Under the pieces are notes generated by a model that had not been told where the DNA came from, did not search any database, and saw only the letters and a list, made by a program, of their open reading frames with translations. Source: Aquiflexum lacus (GTDB lineage: Bacteria > Bacteroidota > Bacteroidia > Cytophagales > Cyclobacteriaceae). From it: DNA of 64,000 nt. Both the position numbers and the translations under genes were made by a program. The DNA is taken from positions 293,435 to 357,434 of the forward strand of contig NZ_JABFHF010000002.1 in the NCBI RefSeq assembly GCF_015476655.1, given 5' to 3'. Positions within the stretch are counted from its first letter, which is position 1, and every line of letters begins with the position of its first letter. Positions 7,570 to 17,170 of the stretch are shown here, one piece after another.

Positions 7570-9849
7570 ATGATGCCCAAATTTCCATTCCTCAAAAACA
7601 AAGAAACTGAAAATAAAAGCAAGGTTTTTATCCCTTCCAGAAGAGATTTCCTGAAGATCAGCACATTGGCATCAGGAGGTTTTCTCTTGGGAGTCAATTT
7701 CCAATGCAGCGGCCCCAAAGGGGAGTTGGTAACATTTGCCCCTAACGTATTTATCAGCATTGATTCCGATAATCAGGTGACCATCATCGCCCATAGGTCT
7801 GAAATGGGAACAGGTATCCGGACTTCACTTCCCATGATTGTGGCAGATGAGTTGGGTGCTGACTGGGAAAAAGTGAAAATAGTACAGGCAGAAGGCAATG
7901 AGGAAAAATACGGTGACCAAAACACTGATGGTTCCTATTCTGTCCGGATGTTCTACGAACCCATGCGCAAAGCCGGCGCAACAGCTAGATACATGCTTAT
8001 TGCTGCAGCGGCAGAAAAATGGGGAATAGATGCCTCAGATTGCCATACTGAAAAGGGACAGGTTCTTTCTTCAGGAGGGAAGAAAATCAATTTTGGAGAC
8101 TTGGTCGAAGGTTTGAAAGATAAAGAAATGCCTGATGAGGCCAGTATTACCTTAAAAGAATTCTCCAGCTACAAACTTATCGGAAAGGATATCGCCATCT
8201 ATGACAACAAAGATATCGCTACCGGAAAAGCCATTTTCGGAGCCGATGTGGACCTACCCAATATGCAAGTTGCGGTAGTAAGAAGAAGTCCTGTTGTCGG
8301 TGCCAAAGTCATTTCTTATAATGATGAAAAAGCATTGGCAATCCCTGGAGTCAACAGTGTCCACAAGATTGAAGGAGCAGGCATTCCTCCAGGGTTGGAT
8401 AAGCCTTTGGAAGGTGTTGCGGTCATTGCGGACAACACCTGGGCAGCGATGAAAGGCCGTGATGCCTTGGAAATAGAATGGGATCTGGGAGAAAATCAGC
8501 AGTACAGTTCTGCAAAGCAGTTGGATGAAATGCTGAAAAGTACTACCGGAAATGGTCAGGTCAGGAGGGAAAGAGGAAATTTCAATTCGGCAAGACAAGG
8601 AGCAGGTCAAGTACTTGAAAGAACATATTTGGCTCCCTTTTATGCCCATGCCACTTTGGAGCCTCCTGCTGCAATAGCAGATTTTAGGGAAGATGGCACC
8701 TGTGAAATATGGGCCCCTACACAGCACCCACAGTGGGCCAGGCAGGCTGTAGCAGATGCCATGCAGATGGATTTGGACAATATCAAGATGAACGTCACCC
8801 TATTGGGCGGAGGTTTTGGTAGAAAATCAAAACCGGATTTTGTGGTGGAAGCAGCCATCCTATCCAAAGCAGCCAAATCTCCTGTAAGGGTTCAATGGAC
8901 GCGGGAAGATGACCTGCACCATGATTTTTTCCATGCCCAAAGCGCCCAAAGAATCAGAGCCACCTTGGATAAAAACGGAAATTTTTCCGGTTGGAATCAC
9001 CATACTGTCTTCCCTGCCATCGGAGCCACCGCAAGTGCCACAGAACTTCATCCTTCTAGCGGGGAATTGGAATTGGGCTGTATCGATTTCCCTTTTGAAG
9101 TGCCCAATATCCGTATCGAAACGCATGAGTCCAAAGCACATACCCGAATTGGTTGGCTCAGGTCTGTCAGCAATATCCATCATGCATTTGCCATCAGTTG
9201 TATGCTCGATGAAATAGCAGAAGCTAAAAAAATGGATCCTGTGGATTTTATTTTAAGCATTTTGGCTGAAAACAAAGACCTTGATCTTTCCGATGAAATC
9301 AAGAGTGATTTCGGGAATTACGGGGAACCTTTGGAAAAATTTCCGTGGAATACCAAAAGACTGAGAGGTGTGATAGAAAAAGTTGCCCTGGAAGCTGATT
9401 GGAAAAAAATGGTTTCTGAAGGAAAAGCTGTTGGATTTGCAGTCCATAAAAGTTTCCTCACCTATGTTGCCTGCATCGTCGAAGTGACCAAAGGCAACAA
9501 TGGGCAGATCATTATCCCTAGTGTGCACTACGCTGTGGATTGCGGCATTGGGGTTAATACTGACCGTATCAAATCCCAGTTTGAGGGCGGAGCCCAATTT
9601 GCAACAAGTTTGGCTATGACTTCTGCGATCACCCTCGAAAATGGCAAAGTGCAGCAAAACAATTTTGATGGGTACCAGATCATCCGGATGCCCCAATCCC
9701 CAAAAAAGATTCATGTGCATATCATGGAGAGTATGGAAAAACCAACAGGGGTAGGCGAACCTCCTGTGCCTCCATACATTCCCGCTTTGTGTAATGCTAT
9801 TTATAAACTCACAGGTGAGAGGATTTATCAGCTGCCTTTTAAGGCGTAG
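7570..9849 (+). CDS. Molybdopterin-binding subunit of a xanthine dehydrogenase-family enzyme (IorB-like)
   Basis: This is a 759-residue large subunit of the isoquinoline 1-oxidoreductase beta/aldehyde dehydrogenase type. A twin-arginine signal (SRRDFLKIS) at about residues 22-30 predicts folded export to the periplasm. The molybdenum cofactor domains cover the rest, with glycine-rich GGGFGRKSKPDF near residue 415 and the catalytic Glu730 in GVGEPPVPPY. It forms an operon with the preceding 2Fe-2S subunit. No FAD subunit and no cofactor-insertion chaperone gene is adjacent, so the electron acceptor is probably a membrane cytochrome. The start ATGATG gives two equivalent choices. Confidence 0.92.
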   Translation: MMPKFPFLKNKETENKSKVFIPSRRDFLKISTLASGGFLLGVNFQCSGPKGELVTFAPNVFISIDSDNQVTIIAHRSEMGTGIRTSLPMIVADELGADWEKVKIVQAEGNEEKYGDQNTDGSYSVRMFYEPMRKAGATARYMLIAAAAEKWGIDASDCHTEKGQVLSSGGKKINFGDLVEGLKDKEMPDEASITLKEFSSYKLIGKDIAIYDNKDIATGKAIFGADVDLPNMQVAVVRRSPVVGAKVISYNDEKALAIPGVNSVHKIEGAGIPPGLDKPLEGVAVIADNTWAAMKGRDALEIEWDLGENQQYSSAKQLDEMLKSTTGNGQVRRERGNFNSARQGAGQVLERTYLAPFYAHATLEPPAAIADFREDGTCEIWAPTQHPQWARQAVADAMQMDLDNIKMNVTLLGGGFGRKSKPDFVVEAAILSKAAKSPVRVQWTREDDLHHDFFHAQSAQRIRATLDKNGNFSGWNHHTVFPAIGATASATELHPSSGELELGCIDFPFEVPNIRIETHESKAHTRIGWLRSVSNIHHAFAISCMLDEIAEAKKMDPVDFILSILAENKDLDLSDEIKSDFGNYGEPLEKFPWNTKRLRGVIEKVALEADWKKMVSEGKAVGFAVHKSFLTYVACIVEVTKGNNGQIIIPSVHYAVDCGIGVNTDRIKSQFEGGAQFATSLAMTSAITLENGKVQQNNFDGYQIIRMPQSPKKIHVHIMESMEKPTGVGEPPVPPYIPALCNAIYKLTGERIYQLPFKA

Positions 9850-9937
9850 ACCCGACCTTTGGTGTGCCGTGGCGTATCCAAGGTCTTGAGGATACAAGTA
9901 CGCTCTAAAGAGAACTTTGATCCTTTTTTTTGAATTA

Positions 9938-9973
9938 AAACCTTCGAGGTCTGGAAAAAGACCTCAAAGGTTT
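9938..9973. terminator. Intrinsic terminator between converging genes
   Basis: AACCTT-c-GAGGTCT and AAGACCTC-a-AAGGTT form a long hairpin with a matched internal mismatch. It overlaps the last codons of the minus-strand ThuA gene and could serve both that gene and the plus-strand hydroxylase operon. Confidence 0.6.
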
Positions 9974-10914
9974 ATCGGACTATCATCACAATCCACATCC
10001 CCTACCACATACTGAAGACCATTTAGAAAAAAGGTCAGGAGATCAGGGTTTTCAAAACTTTGGGCGTTGTGTGAAGGGGAACAGTACATGACCTTACCTT
10101 TTCCTTGGGAGCGGATCCATGCCAGATAAGTTTTACCTTCTGATCTCTGTTCATTTTTTCTCTGATCTTTAATCTCTGCATTGTCAAAATAAAGCAATGG
10201 TCTAAAATCCATGTCTCCATAAGCATTGTTATAAAAATAGGGTTCATCGACATGGTTGAATCCTTCTTTGGGAAATGATTGAACGAGCGGATGGGCCGGG
10301 TCCACCAATCTGACCTGAATGGGTTGTTGAGGTGGGTGATAGTCAAAACTGGCACCGACCAAGCGACTGAAGGCCCTGGATTTGTTTAGGGTAGTGACTG
10401 CTCCATGGACCACCATCAGTCCACCACCCTTTTCCACATATTGAATAAGGTTGTTTTCCATTTCCAATGCCTGCTTCATCAATTGGACACTGTCCGCATC
10501 TGAATCAGCCCTTAACTTGTCCCAAAACAGGTTTCTATGATCAGATTCCGAACAGGTATTGTTCAATATCACCGCATCAAATTGAAGGAGGTTTTTGGGT
10601 TCAAACATGCTGATATCCTTACTTCCAGTGACCTGAAAGGCCCCGCTTTTTTCTGAAATAATTTTCAGCATTTCTTCAGTATGGGGGATTACCCAATGTT
10701 CAAAGCCGGTGTGAAGGGAAAAAACAAGGATACTTTTCTTTTTGTTGGCAGGAAAAGAAGTGCTTTCCGGGGCAAGTGCATGGATTTTCTCAATCCATGA
10801 ATTATCCATTTTTACTTCAGGAAGATCTTGGGATCTGAGTGTAAGGCTATAAAAGAAAAGAGCCGTTATAAGCAAAATTTTATTTCCCGACGGTATAAAA
10901 GCGGTGGCAATCAT
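9964..10914 (-). CDS. ThuA domain protein, secreted
   Basis: This is a 316-residue protein with an N-terminal hydrophobic signal (about residues 1-28). It has a ThuA/class-I glutamine amidotransferase-like fold: KKSILVFSLHTGFEHW near residue 60, GGGLMVVHGAV near residue 165, and the C-terminal GKGKVMYCSPSHN. ThuA proteins accompany sugar oxidation/reduction gene sets but are catalytically poorly defined. It is transcribed away from the DUF6807 and Gfo/Idh/MocA genes, with which it shares a 60-bp divergent promoter region, and this suggests joint function in sugar modification. Confidence 0.85.
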   Translation of the reverse strand: MIATAFIPSGNKILLITALFFYSLTLRSQDLPEVKMDNSWIEKIHALAPESTSFPANKKKSILVFSLHTGFEHWVIPHTEEMLKIISEKSGAFQVTGSKDISMFEPKNLLQFDAVILNNTCSESDHRNLFWDKLRADSDADSVQLMKQALEMENNLIQYVEKGGGLMVVHGAVTTLNKSRAFSRLVGASFDYHPPQQPIQVRLVDPAHPLVQSFPKEGFNHVDEPYFYNNAYGDMDFRPLLYFDNAEIKDQRKNEQRSEGKTYLAWIRSQGKGKVMYCSPSHNAQSFENPDLLTFFLNGLQYVVGDVDCDDSPINL

Positions 10915-10974
10915 GCGAGTTTAATTAGATTTTTATAAATTGTTGAAACCTATTTCCCAATAACCTAAAAACCT

Positions 10975-11946
10975 ATGAGATTCAAAAGACTTTTCTATCA
11001 AACCTTAATTCTGCTGATTCTCCCGGTGATGGCTTTTTCCCAGAAAATTTCTTTGAAAGAAACAGCCACAGGCTTTGATTTCAAATCAGGAAATCAACTT
11101 CTGTTAACCTATCAAACAGCTATGGCAAGTGTCCCTGAGGGTGTTAAAGCTGAATTCAGTAAATCCGGATTTATCCATCCTCTGAATTCTCCTTCAGGTC
11201 TAACACTGACCAGAATTCAGCCACCGGATCATTATCATCATTATGGAATTTGGGGGCCTTGGACCAAAACGACCATTGAAGGTCGGGAAGTGGATTTTTG
11301 GAATTTGGGAGACGGTAAAGGCAGGGTGGATTTTGGAAAGCTCATCTCCAAGAAAGCCAATAAGGATTTTGCCGAGATAGTGGTCAGACAAAATCACATG
11401 GATCTTTTGGCTCCTTCGGGACCACAGCTGGCATTGGAGGAAGATTTGAGTATTCGGATTTGGACCAAAAAAGATGACCATTACTTGGTGGATTATATTA
11501 CCACCATCTCGACACCACTGACCTCTAGCGTCATGTTAGAGGCCTACAGATATGGCGGTGGAATTGGCTTCAGAGCAACTGAAATTTGGGACCCTTCAAA
11601 CAGTACCATTTTGACATCAAAAGGCTTTGACCGGAAGGAGGCAGACGGAAGTTTTGCCAAATGGGTGATTGTTGAAGGTGTGAGCGATGCGGCATCAGGA
11701 AGAAGCGGTATTTTATTTCTCAGCCATCCTGATAACAGGTCCCATCCCGAACCCATGCGGGTTTGGCCGGAAGACTCCAACCAAGGAAAAGAAAATGTTT
11801 TTATAGAATTCTGCCCGATCAGACATGAATCATGGGAGATTCTTCCAAAAAGAAAATATACCCTGAAATACAGAATGGTAGTTTTTGATGGAGAATTGTC
11901 CTCAAATGAAGCCGAAAATTATTGGAAGGAATTTTCCAAAAAATAA
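10975..11946 (+). CDS. DUF6807 (PmoA-like) protein, secreted
   Basis: This is a 323-residue protein with a signal peptide ending near FSQ (residue 22). The conserved block DHYHHYGIWGPWTK and the following ...EVDFWNLGDGKGR are characteristic of the DUF6807 family, earlier named PmoA-like in databases. The family has no settled function and is not a real methane monooxygenase. The protein resembles galactose-mutarotase-like beta sandwiches. It starts a three-gene run with two Gfo/Idh/MocA-type proteins spaced at 24 and -14 bp, so it probably acts on the same sugar derivative. Confidence 0.8.
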   Translation: MRFKRLFYQTLILLILPVMAFSQKISLKETATGFDFKSGNQLLLTYQTAMASVPEGVKAEFSKSGFIHPLNSPSGLTLTRIQPPDHYHHYGIWGPWTKTTIEGREVDFWNLGDGKGRVDFGKLISKKANKDFAEIVVRQNHMDLLAPSGPQLALEEDLSIRIWTKKDDHYLVDYITTISTPLTSSVMLEAYRYGGGIGFRATEIWDPSNSTILTSKGFDRKEADGSFAKWVIVEGVSDAASGRSGILFLSHPDNRSHPEPMRVWPEDSNQGKENVFIEFCPIRHESWEILPKRKYTLKYRMVVFDGELSSNEAENYWKEFSKK

Positions 11947-11970
11947 CCGTAAACCAAACCTTAAAACCTC

Positions 11971-13341
11971 ATGAAAAGAAGAAATTTTATAAAAAACACC
12001 ACCATGGCAACAACTTTCTTAGGGTTCCCTACTATTGTCCCGGCTTCTGTTTTTGGGAAAAATGCCCCAAGTAATAAAATCAATATTGGTCAGATTGGCT
12101 GTGGAAGGATCGCTCGGGAACACGACCTTCCCGGGACTTGGCAACATGATGTAGCCCGTATCGTAGCTGTTTCCGATGTAGATAGCAAGAGAATGGGAGA
12201 AGGGAAGGAATTGGTTGAAAAATATTACACTAAAAAAATGGGCACACCATATCTGAATGTCAAACAATATGCTGATTACCATGAGATGCTTGCCGATAAA
12301 GACATTGATGCTGTCATCATCAGTACACCTGACCATTGGCATTCACAGCCAGCCATGGAAGCTGCTTTGGCAGGAAAACATATTTATCTTCAAAAACCTA
12401 CCTCACTGACCATTAAAGAAGGAAGACAATTGGTAGAAGTAGTCAACAAAACTGGGGTAATTCTCCAATTGGGAACCCAGCAGCGATCCAGTGAGCAATT
12501 TAGAATTGCAGCTGAATTGGTCAGAAATGGAAGAATTGGAAAATTACACACCGTTCGCATAGGACTTCCCGGAGACCCTTCCGGTCCTGATGCCCCGGCA
12601 ATGGAAGTTCCATCAAACCTTAATTATGATATGTGGCTGGGGTCTACCCCAGAAGTCCCATACACTGAGATTGGTGTTCATCCCCAAAATGGATATGGAC
12701 GTCCTGGTTGGTTGAGGCTTGAAAACTATGGGGCAGGCATGATTACTGGTTGGGGACAGCACCATTTTGACTCCGCTGCATGGGGAATGGATACTGACCT
12801 GTCCGGGCCGAGATATATCGAAGCAGTTGCAGAATTCCCAAGATCAGGCCTTTGGAACGTCCACGGCGACTTCATGGTAAAAGCAGAATATGACAATGGC
12901 ATCGTTATGCTCACCAGCGGTAGTTATCCTAATGGAATCCGATACGAAGGATCAGACGGATGGATTTGGGTTTCAAGAGGAAGCTATGTTGCCTCAGCCA
13001 GTGACCCGGTAGCCCAGGGAAAAAATGCCAAAGCATTGGATGCCTCCGATCCAAAAATCCTCCAATCCAAAATCGGTGCAGACGAAATCCATCTTTATAA
13101 AAGTGAAGAACAACATGGAAATTGGCTGGAGTGCATACAATCAGGAAAGGAACCCATCTCAGCAGTGGAAGTAGGGCATAGAAGCTGCTCAGTTTGTTTG
13201 ATCAGTCATATTGCCATGAAGCTGGGCAGGAAATTGGAATGGGATCCGATCCAAGAGCAATTTGTAAATGACCCTGAAGCCAATACCCATCTCAGCAGAT
13301 CTCAAAGAGCACCTTATGGTACAGATTATGTCAAAATCTAA
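11971..13341 (+). CDS. Gfo/Idh/MocA family oxidoreductase with export signal
   Basis: This is a 456-residue NAD(P)-dependent sugar oxidoreductase-type protein. An export signal with KRRNFIKNT at the N terminus resembles a twin-arginine signal. The Rossmann motif is GQIGCGRIA (about residues 34-42). The family motif for the catalytic Lys appears as LQKPTS, following HWHSQPAMEAALAGKHIY. The C-terminal half has the usual GFO_IDH_MocA fold with WGQHHFD. Periplasmic members of this type work on oxidised sugars. The last 14 bp overlap the next gene. Confidence 0.9.
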   Translation: MKRRNFIKNTTMATTFLGFPTIVPASVFGKNAPSNKINIGQIGCGRIAREHDLPGTWQHDVARIVAVSDVDSKRMGEGKELVEKYYTKKMGTPYLNVKQYADYHEMLADKDIDAVIISTPDHWHSQPAMEAALAGKHIYLQKPTSLTIKEGRQLVEVVNKTGVILQLGTQQRSSEQFRIAAELVRNGRIGKLHTVRIGLPGDPSGPDAPAMEVPSNLNYDMWLGSTPEVPYTEIGVHPQNGYGRPGWLRLENYGAGMITGWGQHHFDSAAWGMDTDLSGPRYIEAVAEFPRSGLWNVHGDFMVKAEYDNGIVMLTSGSYPNGIRYEGSDGWIWVSRGSYVASASDPVAQGKNAKALDASDPKILQSKIGADEIHLYKSEEQHGNWLECIQSGKEPISAVEVGHRSCSVCLISHIAMKLGRKLEWDPIQEQFVNDPEANTHLSRSQRAPYGTDYVKI

Positions 13342-14722
13342 ACTCACCAAGTTTCAAAATAGGGTTTCGGTAGTGTTGGTCTTAATGTTGATTTTTCAGT
13401 TTTGTACCAGCCCTAAATCAAACAATATGTCAGAGAGACCACAAGAGCAAGTCACCATTATGAGTCTGGATCCCGGACACTTTCATGCCGGATTGATACA
13501 CAAAACCATGTATCCACAAGTAGATTCGACTGTTTGGGTATTCGCTCCAGAAGGACCCGAATTGGATGATTACCTTAAAAGAATCAATGGCTATAATATG
13601 CGGGATGAATCCTCTACAGCCTGGAAGTTGGAATTGATGAAGGGTGATGATTTTTTGGAGAAAATGATTTCCAAGAAGCCTGGTAATGTGATGGTAGTAG
13701 CTGGAAAAAATGACCGAAAAATTGATTACATCACTGCTGCTATTTCCAATGGCATCCACGTCTATGCCGATAAACCTCTGGTGATCAATCAGGGAGGTTT
13801 TAGGAAATTACAGCATGCATTTGAAGAGGCTTCGCAAAAGGACTTGTTGCTATATGATATCATGACAGAGCGTTTTGAAATCTCTTCCATATTGCAAAAG
13901 GAACTTTCCATGATCAAGGAGGTCTTTGGTGAGTTGCAAGATGGTTCCCCCGAGAATCCTGCCATCACCAAAGAAAGTGTCCACCATTTCTTCAAATATG
14001 TTTCCGGACAACCATTGGTCAGGCCTGACTGGTTTTTTGATGTGGAAGTAGAAGGAGAAGGCATCGTGGATGTGACTACCCATTTGGTGGATTTGATCCA
14101 ATGGGAGGCTTTTCCTGAAATGGAGCTTGACACCACAGACATCAAAATGATTGCAGCGAAAAGGTGGGCAACACCTTTGTCTTTGGAAGAATTCAAAACA
14201 GTCACCGGAAAAACCGAATTCCCTGAATTCCTAAAAAAGGATCTGAAGGATGAAGCGCTGCAGGTGTTTTGCAACGGTGAAATGAATTATACCTTGAAAG
14301 GTAAACATGCCAAAGTAAGTGTCATCTGGAATTTCCAAGCTCCCGAAGGCGCAGGGGACACCCATTATAGCATGATGCGGGGAACTAAAGCAAACCTGAT
14401 TATCAAGCAGGGAAAAGATGAAAATTATATTCCCACGTTGCATGTGCAACTTCTGGGTGATCAGCATGAAGCATTAAAAAAGGCTTTAACCATTACACTT
14501 CAAGAAAAATACCCCGGTCTTGGCCTTGAAAAACTGCCTCTTGGAGAATACAAAGTTCAAATTCCTGATGGTTACCATGTCGGACATGAAGCGCACTTTG
14601 CGCAGGTTACAGAGAAATTTTTGGAATATTATGAAACCGGAAAAATGCCTGAATGGGAAGTTCCAAATATGATTGTGAAGTACTATACTACCACAAAAGC
14701 CTTGGAAATGGCCAAGAAGTAA
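13328..14722 (+). CDS. Gfo/Idh/MocA-like lipoprotein with putative oxidoreductase C-terminal domain
   Basis: This protein is about 464 residues when started at the ATG at 13328. A longer frame from 13268 lies inside the preceding gene and lacks a signal. The chosen start gives the lipoprotein signal MSKSKLTKF...LIFQC-type with IFQFC. The N-terminal domain is Rossmann-like, with HVYADKPLVI as the equivalent of the EKP catalytic motif. The C-terminal part matches the 'putative oxidoreductase C' type that follows Gfo/Idh domains in Bacteroidota. It overlaps the upstream oxidoreductase by 14 bp, indicating translational coupling. It probably sits on the outer or inner membrane facing the periplasm. 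Confidence 0.85.
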   Translation: MSKSKLTKFQNRVSVVLVLMLIFQFCTSPKSNNMSERPQEQVTIMSLDPGHFHAGLIHKTMYPQVDSTVWVFAPEGPELDDYLKRINGYNMRDESSTAWKLELMKGDDFLEKMISKKPGNVMVVAGKNDRKIDYITAAISNGIHVYADKPLVINQGGFRKLQHAFEEASQKDLLLYDIMTERFEISSILQKELSMIKEVFGELQDGSPENPAITKESVHHFFKYVSGQPLVRPDWFFDVEVEGEGIVDVTTHLVDLIQWEAFPEMELDTTDIKMIAAKRWATPLSLEEFKTVTGKTEFPEFLKKDLKDEALQVFCNGEMNYTLKGKHAKVSVIWNFQAPEGAGDTHYSMMRGTKANLIIKQGKDENYIPTLHVQLLGDQHEALKKALTITLQEKYPGLGLEKLPLGEYKVQIPDGYHVGHEAHFAQVTEKFLEYYETGKMPEWEVPNMIVKYYTTTKALEMAKK

Positions 14723-14764
14723 CCATTGATATTGGCTTCATTTAAATCCTAATTCAATCTTAAG

Positions 14765-14956
14765 AAACCTATAATCGAGAAATTACATGTAATATTTCGA
14801 TCATAATCGAGAAATAGCATAAAATATCTCGATTGTAATCGAAGAATAATATGTAATATCTCGATCGTAGTCGAAAAATTACATAATTTTTATCGATCAT
14901 AATCGAAAATAAACATAATTTTTATCGATCGTAATCGAGAAATTGCATATTTTTGT
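14765..14956. repeat. Six-unit, 32-bp-period dyad array upstream of the AAA/DUF4143 gene
   Basis: A dyad of the form TCGAT-(4 nt)-ATCGA recurs with exact 32-bp spacing. The TCGA of the left arm starts at 14797, 14829, 14861, 14893 and 14925. A sixth unit, starting at 14765, keeps only its right arm (TAATCGA at 14773-14779). The sequence between dyads is AT-rich and partly conserved (for example AGAAATtaCAT), so these are not CRISPR spacers. A period of 32 bp is close to three helical turns. The array ends 15 bp before the ATG of the ATPase gene, so it covers the promoter and leader. It fits a cooperative operator or an iteron-type binding platform. Confidence 0.85.
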
Positions 14957-14971
14957 AAAAAGCAAAAAGAT

Positions 14972-16105
14972 ATGATTGTTCGTGAGGCAGAAAAATTAAT
15001 AACAAAAAAGCTATATCAAGGCAAAATTCTGCTTATCTCAGGACCGAGGCAGGTTGGCAAAACCACACTGATGAGACAATTAGCAGCTTCTTTGAATAAA
15101 GAACCATTATGGCTTAACTGTGACAATCCCGATGACAGAATTGATCTTGAAAATGCAACATTAAGTTCATTAAAAGCGCTAGTGGGTTCATATACCTTAG
15201 TGATGATAGATGAAGCCCAACGGGTTAAAAACATTGGGCTGACCTTGAAATTATTGGCAGATAATTTTCCCCAAGTCCAGATAATCGCATCGGGTTCTTC
15301 TTCACTTGAATTGGCAAATACAATCAATGAACCTTTGACGGGCAGAAAAAGAGAGTTGAGGTTATTTCCCCTTTCTACCGGGGAATTGGGTCATCACACA
15401 TCTTTACGGGAAGAAAAAAGATTATTGGAAAATCGTTTGGTATATGGATTTTATCCCGAAGTCATAAACAACCCCTCAGATGCGGAGGAAATTTTAAGGG
15501 AACTTACCAGCAGTTATCTTTACAAGGATATTTTGACATTAGACCAAGTAAGAAAACCTGTAATACTTCAAAAATTACTGATGGCTTTAGCCCTTCAGGT
15601 TGGGTCTGAGGTGACATTCAATGAACTTGGAAATACCATAGGGATAGACAAAGAAACTGCCGAAAAATATATAGACCTTTTGGAAAAGAGTTATGTGATT
15701 TTCAAATTGAATTCCTTTAGCAGGAATTTGAGGAGGGAGATCAAAAGGGGCCGAAAAATCTATTTCTGGGACAATGGTGTACGCAATGCATTGATCAATA
15801 ATTTCAATGGGGTTTCATTAAGAAGTGATGTGGGGGCTTTGTGGGAGAATTTTATCATCAGCGAAAGGATGAAGTATTTACATTACAGTGGAATTAATGC
15901 TAACGTGTTTTTTTGGAGGACAACTACAGGTAAGGAATTGGATTGGTTGGAAGAACGAGGCGGTATAATTCATACCTATGAAGCAAAATGGAACCCAAAG
16001 AGAAGGAGTAATTTTCCATTGGGATTTCAGGATGCTTATCCCAATTCCACCTTCACTTTGGTCAATCCTGAAAACTACCTTTCGATATTGTCTGAAGAAA
16101 GTTGA
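14972..16105 (+). CDS. AAA ATPase with DUF4143 domain
   Basis: This is a 377-residue protein of the AAA_14 plus DUF4143 type. Walker A GPRQVGKTT is at residues 24-32 and Walker B VMIDEAQ around 77-83. A sensor-like ASGSSSLEL follows near residue 112. The C-terminal DUF4143 domain (about 190-345) includes a helix-turn-helix-like stretch and ends with a nuclease-like patch, KELDWLEERGGIIHTYEAKW. The E-x-K at its end resembles the PD-(D/E)xK core noted in this family. The role is not established; defence or stress functions have been suggested for relatives. A remarkable 32-bp repeat array precedes it. The 3' end overlaps the converging gene by 31 bp. Confidence 0.9.
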   Translation: MIVREAEKLITKKLYQGKILLISGPRQVGKTTLMRQLAASLNKEPLWLNCDNPDDRIDLENATLSSLKALVGSYTLVMIDEAQRVKNIGLTLKLLADNFPQVQIIASGSSSLELANTINEPLTGRKRELRLFPLSTGELGHHTSLREEKRLLENRLVYGFYPEVINNPSDAEEILRELTSSYLYKDILTLDQVRKPVILQKLLMALALQVGSEVTFNELGNTIGIDKETAEKYIDLLEKSYVIFKLNSFSRNLRREIKRGRKIYFWDNGVRNALINNFNGVSLRSDVGALWENFIISERMKYLHYSGINANVFFWRTTTGKELDWLEERGGIIHTYEAKWNPKRRSNFPLGFQDAYPNSTFTLVNPENYLSILSEES

Positions 16106-16743
16106 ATCTCAATCATCTCCAACACGGGTTCCAAAGACATCCCACCGGGATTCAATCCCAATTCTCCTTCAGGTACAGGAATTCCTAACTCCATGAAATA
16201 ACTTTCCCAAACCGGAAATAGGACTCCGGTATCCGGATCATTGTAAGTCATAGGTTTTGGTGTAAAAAAGTATCTTCCATTATTAGCCGATTTAAAAGCA
16301 AAATGTATCAATTCTGAACAATAGAAAGCATCGTTGTCGAAATCAAAAGCATAGTCGTAAGGTTTTCCCAGGTGTTTTTCTGCCTCCTGTATAGCAGCGG
16401 GAATCATTGACCTGAATTCCGGCTTTAACCTTCCGACCATTACTTTTGGATTTCCCTGTTCATTCAAATGCCGATATAAAAAGTCTTCTATCGGTGTTTT
16501 GCTCACACCTTTTCCGATTGCTTCAAGTACAAACCAATCGCCGTTTTCCTGCATCAGTAACCCATTATGAGAAAAATCCATTCCCTCATATCCTTCTGTA
16601 ACCTTTCTGATTGCATCACAAAAATCCCCGCAATCCCCATCCTGAAAAAGGATATCACCTTCATGAAAGAATTCTTTTTCTTGGGTACAAGAAGAAAAAA
16701 GCATCCATAAAAAGAGAAGCCCTAAACTTTTTTTGATGTACAT
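16075..16743 (-). CDS. YiiX/YebB-like permuted NlpC/P60 cysteine hydrolase, lipoprotein
   Basis: This protein is 222 residues when started at the ATG at 16743, which gives the lipoprotein signal MYIKKSLGLLFLWMLFSSC. A longer frame from 16782 adds 13 residues without purpose. The pattern GDILFQDG, DFSHNGLLM and the late DAFYCSELIHFAF is the circularly permuted papain-like arrangement of the YiiX family, with the catalytic His early and the Cys in YCSE late. Substrates could be peptidoglycan peptides or other amides. The 3' end overlaps the converging ATPase gene. Confidence 0.85.
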   Translation of the reverse strand: MYIKKSLGLLFLWMLFSSCTQEKEFFHEGDILFQDGDCGDFCDAIRKVTEGYEGMDFSHNGLLMQENGDWFVLEAIGKGVSKTPIEDFLYRHLNEQGNPKVMVGRLKPEFRSMIPAAIQEAEKHLGKPYDYAFDFDNDAFYCSELIHFAFKSANNGRYFFTPKPMTYNDPDTGVLFPVWESYFMELGIPVPEGELGLNPGGMSLEPVLEMIEIQLSSDNIER

Positions 16744-16881
16744 ATTTGAACCCATTTCTGTCATTATTAGAACTTGTCGCAAAAAATCAAAACTTTTAGG
16801 TTTTGATCAACGCTCCCTTTCCTTTTCATTGTCTTGATTCTTGGCTCTAAAATCTCACTTCTTGTGTCTCACGTCTCTCCC

Positions 16882-17169
16882 TCAAATCACCATAAAAAAG
16901 AATATCAATGCTACGGCCAAAACCAGGATCATTTTCTTTGCCTTGTCCTTTAATTCCTCTTCCACTTTCCTTTTTCTTAGCACCATCACTGCAATGCTCA
17001 ATCCGAAAAACTGAAGCAAAATGCCAATGCCATTGATGGGACCCATGGGGATATTCAAAAACTGAAAATAATTGTTAAAAAGTGGAATCAGGCAAATCAC
17101 TATTCCTGTCGCTCCAAACAAAAAAGAGCGCTGTAGTAATAAGTTGGTATCTTTATCAATCCACTTCAT
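16882..17169 (-). CDS. Small membrane protein
   Basis: This is a 95-residue protein with three hydrophobic segments (about 14-32, 44-62 and 79-95) and a charged stretch, RKRKVEEELKDKAKK, between the last two. It starts one base after the end of polX, so it is the second gene of that operon. No family is recognised. Confidence 0.65.
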   Translation of the reverse strand: MKWIDKDTNLLLQRSFLFGATGIVICLIPLFNNYFQFLNIPMGPINGIGILLQFFGLSIAVMVLRKRKVEEELKDKAKKMILVLAVALIFFFMVI

Positions 17170-17170
17170 C

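Noticed and set aside
13268..13327. Upstream start for the second Gfo/Idh-like gene
   Set aside because: It lies inside the preceding gene and would hide the lipoprotein signal that begins at 13328.
14765..14956. CRISPR array
   Set aside because: The repeat unit is a short dyad with partly conserved AT-rich sequence between copies, there are no unique spacers, and no cas genes are near.
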